Below, in pieces: positions 1-5,381 of a stretch of 7,436 bases of DNA. Made by a program: the position numbers and the translations under genes. This stretch comes from Pseudomonadota bacterium (GTDB lineage: Bacteria > Pseudomonadota > Alphaproteobacteria > Acetobacterales > Acetobacteraceae). The notes under the pieces are model-generated. The model worked only from the letters and a program-made list of their open reading frames with translations. It ran no database searches and was not told the origin of the DNA. The DNA lies in the NCBI GenBank assembly GCA_021829055.1, contig JAJZCS010000094.1:1-7436 (forward strand). The letters run 5' to 3'. Each line of letters opens with the position of its first letter. Positions within the stretch are counted from its first letter, which is position 1.

Positions 1-633
1 GGAGCGCCGCGGGGTCGGGCGGTTGTAGTCGCGGTTAGCGGGGCGGACGCGGACGGCGGCAAAGCGCCCAGCCAGGGTGGTGTTGCTGCCCTCGCGCCAG
101 GTGACCCGGCGCCAAGCGTGCTTTGGCGCGCCGGGGGGCCAGGTCATCGGCCCAAGGCTGGGGAAGGTAGAGGCGATGGGCAGGCTGGTGTGGTCGGCTG
201 CCAGGGACAAAGTGACGGCGACCTGACCATTGTCCTGCTTGCCGAGCTGGCCGCAATATTGCCGAGCGCCGCCGACCGAATGTGGGCCCTTCCTGGGAAG
301 GCCGGTGTCGTCGATGATCCAACCGCGGATGGGGCCACGCGGCTCGATGATGGGCAGAACATGGGTGCGGACGGCGGCTAGCAGGGCGTCGTCGGCCCAG
401 TCGGCCTTGGCGACGAAGTGGTGCAAGGACTGATGGGCCGCCTGCACCCGGCCTGGTTCAACACGGGCGGCCATCGGCTCGACGCTCTTGCGGGCGCCGG
501 GCAGCAGGAGGCCTGCGCGGTGTAGGACCGGAAGGGCGCAGGCCCTGTCGGCATGCCCAAGCGACGCCGTCAGCGCCTCGACATAGGCGGCCAGACGTGA
601 TTCGCTGCCTTGCGTGTTCGATTCGAGACCCAC
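1..633 (-). pseudogene. IS701-type transposase, decayed and cut by the window edge
   Basis: Read on the minus strand, this is a DDE transposase of IS701 type recognisable in pieces. An N-terminal part reads AAYVEALTASLGHADR, then LLLPGARKSVEPMAARVEPGRV, then AAHQSLHHFVAKADWADDALL. The catalytic-region block follows: GWIIDDTGLPRKGPHSVGGARQ and YCGQLGKQDNGQVAVTLSLA. The frame breaks near 171-177, after which LYLPQPWADDLAPRRAKAR continues in another frame. Near 104-115 it jumps directly to VTWREGSNTTLAGRFAAVRV. In intact relatives roughly 100 residues, including the middle of the DDE domain, separate these blocks, so a large internal deletion is inferred. A further, apparently compensated shift is suspected near 515-540, where APFRSYTA lies in a different frame. 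I chose the GTG at 633-631 because a GGAGG (644-640) sits 6 nt upstream; the GTG at 636 is an alternative. The 3' end lies outside the window. Non-functional. Confidence 0.85.
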
Positions 634-713
634 CACCCGCCTCCACGAGTCAGAATCTCTACCCACTCACACACGTCAACGAATCGCTGCAAGAATTTTA
701 TGACACAGTAAGA

Positions 714-976
714 TTAGGTGCGCTTCCAGGTCCTGAAGACCTTCTCGATCCGGCCGCGGATGCGATGGACAGGCATCGAGACGCGCGCGCGTCTCCTGCT
801 CGTCGCGGCCGCACAAGCCTGTCAGGACCAACCAAGGGCATGCCGCCCCTGACCTGGAACGCTTCGCGGAAGTGAGCACCCCGATAGGCGCTATCGGCAA
901 AGACCTCACCAGGATCATCGGGAGATGCAGCGAGCTGGGCGCCTCCAAAAACCTCTCGCAGAACCGGCCATGACGT
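714..976 (-). pseudogene. IS5-type transposase, frameshifted 3' fragment
   Basis: The minus strand encodes the C-terminal half of an IS5-superfamily DDE transposase in three frames. The first piece reads SWPVLREVFGGAQLAASPDD, then PGEVFADSAYRGAHFREAF and QVRGGMP; the D of ADSAYRG is the expected second catalytic Asp. One extra base near 835-838 then shifts the frame to LVLTGLCGRDEQETRARLDA. A second break near 768-775 shifts it to MPVHRIRGRIEKVFRTWKRT, where RGRIEK carries the expected catalytic Glu, followed at once by TAA (716-714). Full-length relatives continue for about 30 residues after this point, and the N-terminal half is missing beyond about 980. The fragment is therefore truncated at both ends, on one side next to the IS701 remnant and on the other next to the intact IS5-type element. 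It differs in sequence from the transposase at 1003-2085, so it is not a duplicate of it. Confidence 0.82.
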
Positions 977-1002
977 GATTCATTGAACCTGGCGGGAGGG
1001 AC

Positions 1003-2085
1003 ATGGCGATGCGTCAGGCAGGATTGTTTGGGTTATCGGAACATTTGCAGCTTCTTTCGGCGCATGGCGATCCGTTAGAGGAACTGGGCCGGATCATTGA
1101 TTTTGAGGGATTTCGCCGGACATTGGTTGCAGCGCTGGCCTATGGCGACAGGGCCAAGGGCGGTCGTCCGCCGTATGACCCGGTGGCAATGCTCAAAGTT
1201 CTGGTGCTGGCGGCGCAGAACAATCTCAGCGATGGGCGGATGGAGTATCTGATCCGGGATCGGCTGAGTTGGCTGCGCTTCCTCGGTTTCGACCTGGGTG
1301 TGGCGACACCGGATGCCGACACGATCCGCCTGTTCCGCGAGAAACTGACTGAGGCGGGAGCGCTGGATGTGCTGTTCGCTGATTTCGACCGGCAACTGAA
1401 GGAACGTGGCTATCTCGCCATGGGCGGGCAGATCGTTGATGCGACGCTGGTGGCCGCACCCAGGCAGCGCAACACTGAGCTGGAGAAGACGGCAATCAAG
1501 CAAGGCAAGACTGCCGCCGAGATCTGGCCCGACGAACCCGCCCGCGCTGCGCAAAAAGACACAGATGCGCGTTGGACGCTCAAGTTTGCCAAGGGCCGAC
1601 CGGCTGCGGACGGAAAGCCGCAGATCGATATCGCGATCCCGAGCTTTGGGTATAAGAGCAGCATCGCGATCTGCCAGGCCTTCGGCTTCATTCGCAAGTG
1701 CAAGGTCACCGATGGCGCTCGTTTTGATGGCAGGATGCTCCGGGACGTCGTGACGAACGACAATACCGCATCGGATGTCTGGGCCGATACGGCCTACCGC
1801 AGTCAGGCCAATGAGAAGGGGCTCAAAGCGCAGGGTCGGGTCAGCCGCATTCACCGCAAGAAGCCCAGAGGTAAGCCGATGCCGGATCACGTTCGGCGTG
1901 GCCATGCGACAAAGTCAAAAGTTCGCGCCCGTGTTGAACATGTCTTTGCGCAGCAAAAGTCCAGGATGGGGTTGTTCATCCGCACCATCGGCATCAAGCG
2001 CGCCGAGGCGAAGATCACGCTGGCCAATCTGGCCTACAACATGAGCCGGCTGATCTTCCACAAACGACGGGCGGCGATGGGATAG
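1003..2085 (+). CDS. IS5-family transposase, apparently intact
   Basis: A 360-codon open frame encodes a complete DDE transposase of IS5 type, which would cut and join the ends of its own element. From N to C it shows MRQAGLFGLSE, the IS5 N-terminal region with GGRPPYDPVAMLKVLVL and NLSDGRMEYLIRDRLSWLRF (residues 53-93), then GGQIVDATLV with the first catalytic Asp at 146, VWADTAYRS with the second at 262, and RARVEHVFAQQKSRMGLF with the Glu at 312. The C-terminus ANLAYNMSRLIF is typical. The length matches the family and no internal lesion is seen. The GGAGGG at 995-1000 is only 2 nt from the first ATG but 8 nt from the ATG at 1009, so translation probably begins at 1009 (MRQAGLFG). Clear terminal inverted repeats could not be matched in the flanks, so whether the whole element is mobile is uncertain. 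Confidence 0.93.
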   Translation: MAMRQAGLFGLSEHLQLLSAHGDPLEELGRIIDFEGFRRTLVAALAYGDRAKGGRPPYDPVAMLKVLVLAAQNNLSDGRMEYLIRDRLSWLRFLGFDLGVATPDADTIRLFREKLTEAGALDVLFADFDRQLKERGYLAMGGQIVDATLVAAPRQRNTELEKTAIKQGKTAAEIWPDEPARAAQKDTDARWTLKFAKGRPAADGKPQIDIAIPSFGYKSSIAICQAFGFIRKCKVTDGARFDGRMLRDVVTNDNTASDVWADTAYRSQANEKGLKAQGRVSRIHRKKPRGKPMPDHVRRGHATKSKVRARVEHVFAQQKSRMGLFIRTIGIKRAEAKITLANLAYNMSRLIFHKRRAAMG

Positions 2086-2172
2086 GTGCGTCTGATGAAC
2101 AGAGAAAACGCCAAAATTGAACAGAATGGCACCGTAAATGACCGTAATTTGTCCAAATTCCGGGAGCGCCTG

Positions 2173-2187
2173 ACTGAAATCGCTCAA
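2173..2187 (+). repeat. 15-bp direct repeat, copy 1
   Basis: ACTGAAATCGCTCAA occurs here and, identical and in the same orientation, at 3839-3853. This copy lies between the 3' flank of the IS5-type gene and the truncated end of the IS630 remnant, which stops at 2189. Flanking bases do not match beyond 15 bp. Confidence 0.7.
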
Positions 2188-2188
2188 A

Positions 2189-2837
2189 TCATAGGGTTGA
2201 TGGAGGTGCCCAGCTTTTGCCGTTGATCGGCCCGTCGAGGACAAATGGGGCGTCGAGGCGGTCTGACCGCAGGGCCGCCAGGAAGGTCAGAGTTTTCCAG
2301 TGACCATGGGGAACTTTCGCGAGCAAGGGCGCACCTTGCAGTGACCGGCCGCGGGTGCGGGTCATATTGGTTTGGGCCCAAGTCTCATCGATGAAGACCA
2401 GCCGCTCAGGTGCCAGCCGACCCTGATACTTCTTCCAAAACCGGCGGTTGCGGGCCACGTCCGGGCGATCCTGCTCGCTGGCGAGCAGGGTTTTTTTTGA
2501 AGCTGAGCCGGGCGTCGCGCACCAGACGCCAGACCGAAACTTCGCTGGTGACAATGCTGCGCTCGCCCAGCTCAATCGCCAGTGCCCGCATCGTCAAATC
2601 TTTCTGCTCCTCAAGCCGACCAAGAATCCAAGCCCGATGCGGTGCCAGAGCGCGAGCTTGCTGTCGGCCTTGCGGCTTCGCCGCCGCACTGCCCGTCTGC
2701 CGCAGACGCTGCGACCACTTCACCGCACTCGCAACGCTCACCAAAAACAACGCCGCTACCTCACGGCACGAGCGCCCAGCCAAAACAGCCGCCGCAACGC
2801 GTTCCCTCAGATCATTCGAATAGTGTCGACCCATCAC
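2189..2837 (-). pseudogene. IS630-type transposase, frameshifted and 3'-truncated
   Basis: The N-terminal part (GRHYSNDLRERVAAAVLAGRSCREVAALF) is the helix-turn-helix region typical of IS630 transposases and continues to VRDARLSFKK. The frame then changes at a run of eight A on the coding strand (2498-2491) and resumes as KKTLLASEQDRPDVARNRRF and WKKYQGRLAPERLVFIDETW. FIDET (Asp at about 2389) is the first catalytic aspartate of the DDE_3 domain. The protein ends after FVLDGPINGKSWAPPSTL at a TGA (2191-2189), whereas relatives continue for well over 100 residues carrying the second Asp and the Glu. Both are absent, so the product would be inactive. Start: GTG at 2837 or ATG at 2834, with a good GGAGGT (2849-2844) 6 or 9 nt upstream. 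Some IS630 elements use frameshifting at A-runs, so the A8 shift may be natural; the truncation is decisive. Confidence 0.9.
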
Positions 2838-2843
2838 ATGCTG

Positions 2844-2849
2844 ACCTCC
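2844..2849 (-). promoter_or_regulatory. ribosome binding site of the IS630 transposase
   Basis: GGAGGT on the minus strand is a near-perfect Shine-Dalgarno sequence. It lies 6 nt before GTG (2837) and 9 nt before ATG (2834), which places the start there. Confidence 0.6.
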
Positions 2850-2929
2850 GATCCAGCAATAAGCTTGAATCAGATTTTCAACCGCGCCAGAATCACAAAA
2901 CGATTCAGATCAACAGAAAAAGACTCTAG

Positions 2930-3771
2930 CGCCCCGACCACGAGCAGCTGCCGCAACCTCTCATTGCCTACCTTACTTGTCTTTCCCATACGATGCTTGC
3001 CGCCGGTGGAATGCTCTCGCGGAGTCAGCCCGAGCAACGCCGCAAAATGCCACCCGGTCTCAGAATTCGCGGGGTTCACGTTGGGCACCATGGTGATCGC
3101 GGTGATTGGCCCAACGCCGGGAATCGCGGCGAGGAGCCTGCTGACCGCGTTGACCTTATGCTGTTCGAGCAGCTGTCTCTCCAGTGCGTCGATCTTTGCA
3201 TCGAGATCCGTCACATACCGACCCATTTGCTTAAACATCGCCTTGGCAATTGCTGGAATCGCTTCCTCGGCAGACAGGAGAGCAAGCAATGCTGTGACGT
3301 TCGCGCAGCCCCTGGCGGCAACGATGCCAAATTCCGCCGCGTGCGCGTTGATTGCCCGGGTCCGTTGATTAACCATGACTTCCCGATGCTTTACGATGAT
3401 CGCTGCCGCTTGCTCATCCACCGATTTGACCGGAACCGTGCGCATAGTCGGACGTAATGCAGCCTCGCTGATTGCCTCCGCGTCATTGCGGTCGTTTTTA
3501 CTCCGCTTCACAAACGGCTTCACCTATTGCGGCGGGATTAACCTCCCTCGGTGGCCCATACCGCCCAGCACTCCCCCCAATGGTGCAAGCCGGCGCAAGC
3601 TTCAAGAACCACCTCCGTCGGAGCCAATTTGACGAAGAACGATTCAACCTGATCGCGCCTGATCTCGCGCCGCAGTACCGGGCGCTCCTGCGCATCGACC
3701 CCATGGATCGTAAAAGCATGCTTGGACGGGTCAATCGAAATGCGCTTAAATCCATTGGGCGACCCTTTCAT
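2930..3771 (-). pseudogene. IS110-type transposase, broken by frameshift, stop codon and truncation
   Basis: IS110 transposases pair a RuvC-like DEDD domain with a C-terminal Tnp_20 domain carrying a catalytic serine. The first piece (ATG 3771) has RISIDPSKHAFTIHGVDAQE with the first Asp at residue 14 and VVLEACAGLHHW with the Glu at 57. Near 3540-3547 one base has been lost: GAG GGA GGT TAA replaces the expected frame leading into LIPPQ. A few codons on, the restored frame has TAG (3526-3524) where relatives have a tyrosine (PQ-Y-VKPFVKR). The frame is then open as VKPFVKRSKNDRNDAEAI, keeping the two Asp, through LLAAIPGVGPITAITMV and REHSTGGKHRMGKTSKVG, where the Ser of HSTGGK is the expected catalytic serine. 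It ends at GNERLRQLLVVGA, where IS630 sequence begins. The final stretch of the usual protein is absent and was not found on the far side of the IS630 remnant. Two point lesions plus truncation make it inactive. Confidence 0.92.
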
Positions 3772-3811
3772 TAGGTTCGTTGATCGACCTTATATTGGCA
3801 CATTCGATGCT

Positions 3812-3826
3812 GTTGGGCCGTCCAAC
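3812..3826 (-). other. small hairpin upstream of the IS110 gene
   Basis: GTTGG and CCAAC pair around the loop GCCGT, about 40 bp upstream of the IS110 start codon. In the IS110 group the non-coding end upstream of the transposase encodes the structured bridge RNA, so this stem could be a relic of it. The stem is only 5 bp and no guide loops were matched, so the assignment is speculative. Confidence 0.25.
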
Positions 3827-3838
3827 CCAACACAACCA

Positions 3839-3853
3839 ACTGAAATCGCTCAA
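3839..3853 (+). repeat. 15-bp direct repeat, copy 2
   Basis: Identical to 2173-2187 (ACTGAAATCGCTCAA), same orientation. It lies 68 bp upstream of the IS110 pseudogene start, so the two copies enclose the truncated IS630 and IS110 genes. Confidence 0.7.
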
Positions 3854-3971
3854 CTACCTTTTTCGGTCCGGCTCTAACAAAGGGGATTGAATCTCAGTTC
3901 GATCCCACCAATCATCTAGTCTCCATCCAAAGACCTCTCGGGGTTCATTTTTCCGGGAAACCTATCCAACT

Positions 3972-4000
3972 TTGAGGCCACGTTATGGCCACAATAGATT
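3972..4000 (+). promoter_or_regulatory. weak promoter-like sequence with an overlapping dyad, upstream of the FAH gene
   Basis: TTGAGG (3972-3977) and TAGATT (3995-4000) are separated by 17 bp and each match the sigma-70 consensus at 4 of 6 positions. The spacer contains a perfect dyad, GGCCA-CGTTA-TGGCC (3976-3990), which could be an operator or simply a small stem. A start site 7 nt past the -10 box would fall within a few bases of the ATG and exclude the ribosome binding site, which argues against this being the main promoter. A second equally weak pair, TTGAAT (3887-3892) and AATCAT (3910-3915) with 17-bp spacing, would leave a leader of about 90 nt. Confidence 0.25.
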
Positions 4001-4006
4001 AAGGAA
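4001..4006 (+). promoter_or_regulatory. ribosome binding site of the FAH gene
   Basis: AAGGAA lies 5 nt before the ATG at 4012 and supports that start codon. Confidence 0.55.
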
Positions 4007-4011
4007 CGAAC

Positions 4012-4857
4012 ATGAAATTGTTGCGTTATGGCCCGATCGGCTCTGAGCGTCCTGGCATTCTTGACCGGTCAGGCACCATTCGGGATCTCTCCGGACATAT
4101 TGCCGCAATCAATAGCGACACCCTCGCGCCTGAGAACCTCCGTCGCCTCGCCGCCATCAATCCCGAAACACTACCCGCCGTCCCTGCAGACACCCGCATC
4201 GGTGCGCCGGTACCGCGTCCGGTTAATTTCGTCTGTATTGGCCTCAACTATGTGGACCACGCTGCTGAAACAAACCTGCCAATACCGAAGGAGCCGATCA
4301 TCTTTCTGAAGGCTGGTAGCGCTTACTCGGGCCCGAACGACGACGTTATCATCCCGCGCGGCTCGGCCAGCACAGATTGGGAGGTGGAACTCGCTATCGT
4401 GATAGGTTCACCAGCTTCCTACGTGAGCGACTCTGCTGCACTCGACTACGTCGCCGGCTACTGCGTCGTCAACGATATTAGCGAGAGGGATTACCAGATG
4501 AACCGAGGCGGAACTTGGGACAAAGGCAAGGGTTGCCCCAGCTTCGGACCTATCGGTCCTTATCTGGTGACGCAGGATGACGTACCCGATCCCCAGAATC
4601 TGGAGCTTTGGTGCGATGTCGACGACGTGCGCATGCAGTCCGGAAACACCCGCACAATGATCTTTGGCGTCAGTGCCCTCGTGTCCTACGTTAGCCATTT
4701 TATACGGCTACTGCCGGGCGACATCATCGCGACCGGTACGCCTCCAGGCGTGGGACTCGGAAAGAAGCCCTCGCCTATTTATCTTCGTCCTGGTCAAATT
4801 ATGAGGGCAGGCATACAATGCCTTGGCGAACAACGCCAAGGCATCATTGCAGCCTGA
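4012..4857 (+). CDS. FAH-family hydrolase/isomerase (ureidoglycolate lyase-like by general annotation)
   Basis: A 281-residue cytoplasmic enzyme of the fumarylacetoacetate hydrolase (FAH) family, which uses a divalent metal to cleave, hydrate or isomerise 2-oxo or 2-hydroxy acids. A short N-terminal domain (about 1-65) precedes the FAH fold, which opens with NFVCIGLNYVDHAAE (72-86). The metal ligands are visible as DWEVELAIVIG (Glu124, Glu126) and VVNDISERD (Asp155). WDKGKGCPSFGPIGP (169-183), GNTRTMIFGV (211-220) and GDIIATGTPPGVG (236-248) are further family signatures. Length and motifs indicate a functional enzyme. Close relatives are variously labelled ureidoglycolate lyase, 2-hydroxyhepta-2,4-diene-1,7-dioate isomerase or 5-carboxymethyl-2-hydroxymuconate isomerase; the substrate cannot be read from the sequence. 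No other catabolic gene is in the window. It is the first gene of a same-strand run of four and begins directly downstream of the IS cluster, so its original upstream neighbours may have been lost or displaced. Confidence 0.93.
   Translation: MKLLRYGPIGSERPGILDRSGTIRDLSGHIAAINSDTLAPENLRRLAAINPETLPAVPADTRIGAPVPRPVNFVCIGLNYVDHAAETNLPIPKEPIIFLKAGSAYSGPNDDVIIPRGSASTDWEVELAIVIGSPASYVSDSAALDYVAGYCVVNDISERDYQMNRGGTWDKGKGCPSFGPIGPYLVTQDDVPDPQNLELWCDVDDVRMQSGNTRTMIFGVSALVSYVSHFIRLLPGDIIATGTPPGVGLGKKPSPIYLRPGQIMRAGIQCLGEQRQGIIAA
4818..4844 (+). other. perfect 11-bp hairpin inside the 3' end of the FAH gene
   Basis: ATGCCTTGGCG (4818-4828) and CGCCAAGGCAT (4834-4844) pair perfectly around the loop AACAA, ending 13 nt before the end of the stop codon. 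No U-run follows (the next bases are CATTGCAGCC), so it is not a standard intrinsic terminator. It could be an mRNA 3'-end stabiliser, a processing site or an attenuator between the FAH gene and the pyrD group. Confidence 0.6.
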
Positions 4858-4916
4858 TGGCTTGCGCGCATATCGCGCCGTTGTCGAGCTTCAGATGGTC
4901 GGGTAGATGCAATTCT

Positions 4917-5381
4917 ATGTATCGCCCCACCGTCATATCCTTTTTGTTCACATGTGCAGTTGTCGCAACGTTCTCGGGCTGTGCGCTGCCCAGTCGCCCG
5001 ACATCCCATCCGTATGCCGACGCACCATCGCTTGTCGATGTAGCAGCCTTGATGAAATTCGATGGCCGCCTGCCACTGGTCACCATCCCTAAGGACAACA
5101 CAAGCTGGGGACCCTCCGTTAAATATGCGGTGACTGAAGCGCTGAGGATCAAGTCAGGCGCGGAATTCCGCGTTGATATTGTCGGTCCGGCCAGCAAACC
5201 ACCAAGCGCCGCGGAGCGGGAAATGTCGCAGATCGCGCCCCTTGCCGCCCAAATTGCCGATGCCGTCGTCGCTGATGGTGCTGCCCCGAAGCGGGTTTCC
5301 CTTGGCGCAACTACCCCGTCAGCGGGTGTAAAAAACCATAGAATTCCGACAACCCCAGAAATTGTCGTTTTTGCGAAATAA
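4917..5381 (+). CDS. predicted small lipoprotein of unknown function
   Basis: This 154-residue product is not recognised as a named family. Residues 1-22, MYRPTVISFLFTCAVVATFSGC, form a lipoprotein signal peptide: a basic start, a hydrophobic core and a lipobox-like FSGC with the acylated Cys at 22, although Phe at -3 is unusual. The mature part has LPLVTIPKDNTSWGPSVKYAVTEALRIKSG, a strand then helix; AEFRVDIVGPASKP; a long helical region EREMSQIAPLAAQIADAVVADG; then APKRVSLGATTP and a final strand, PEIVVFAK. This order resembles OmpA-C-like or other periplasmic alpha/beta domains, but that is inference. The ATG at 4917 is preferred over the in-frame ATG at 4818 because it gives a clean signal peptide and avoids overlap with the FAH gene. 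No good ribosome binding site is seen. Its TAA overlaps the pyrD ATG in TAATG, so the two are probably translationally coupled. Confidence 0.72.
   Translation: MYRPTVISFLFTCAVVATFSGCALPSRPTSHPYADAPSLVDVAALMKFDGRLPLVTIPKDNTSWGPSVKYAVTEALRIKSGAEFRVDIVGPASKPPSAAEREMSQIAPLAAQIADAVVADGAAPKRVSLGATTPSAGVKNHRIPTTPEIVVFAK

Larger units (their letters stand above)
2189..2928 (-). mobile_element. IS630-type element remnant, one end at a CTAG
   Basis: The upstream boundary is inferred from the IS110 gene: its reading frame is recognisable up to codons GGG GCG and then turns into unrelated sequence at CTAG (2926-2929). IS630/Tc1 elements insert at TA, often within CTAG, so the TA at 2927-2928 is the likely insertion site and 2838-2926 the element's 5' non-coding end. 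The other end is missing, because the transposase gene breaks off at 2189 and no matching inverted terminal sequence is seen there. The right boundary is well supported, the left only as a truncation point. Confidence 0.6.
3772..4011. other. non-coding interval: IS110 flank and upstream region of the FAH gene
   Basis: No gene is visible here. The left part is the upstream flank of the IS110 pseudogene and contains a short hairpin (3812-3826) and the second 15-bp repeat (3839-3853). The right part must hold any promoter of the FAH gene. The boundary between IS110 and host DNA cannot be placed from the sequence alone. Confidence 0.7.

Noticed and set aside
1075..1905. Long minus-strand open frame of 276 codons opposite the IS5-type transposase
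   Set aside because: It is an antisense shadow of a gene with full IS5 motifs on the plus strand; its translation shows no recognisable domain.
2448..3368. Plus-strand open frame of 306 codons
   Set aside because: It spans the antisense of both IS630 and IS110 transposase genes and crosses their junction; the translation is low-complexity and the minus-strand homology is clear.
4818..4844. Hairpin as an intrinsic terminator
   Set aside because: No U-run follows and the hairpin lies before the stop codon of the FAH gene.
4818..4916. Longer version of the lipoprotein gene starting at the ATG at 4818
   Set aside because: This start overlaps the FAH gene, adds 33 residues of non-signal sequence and would bury the signal peptide.
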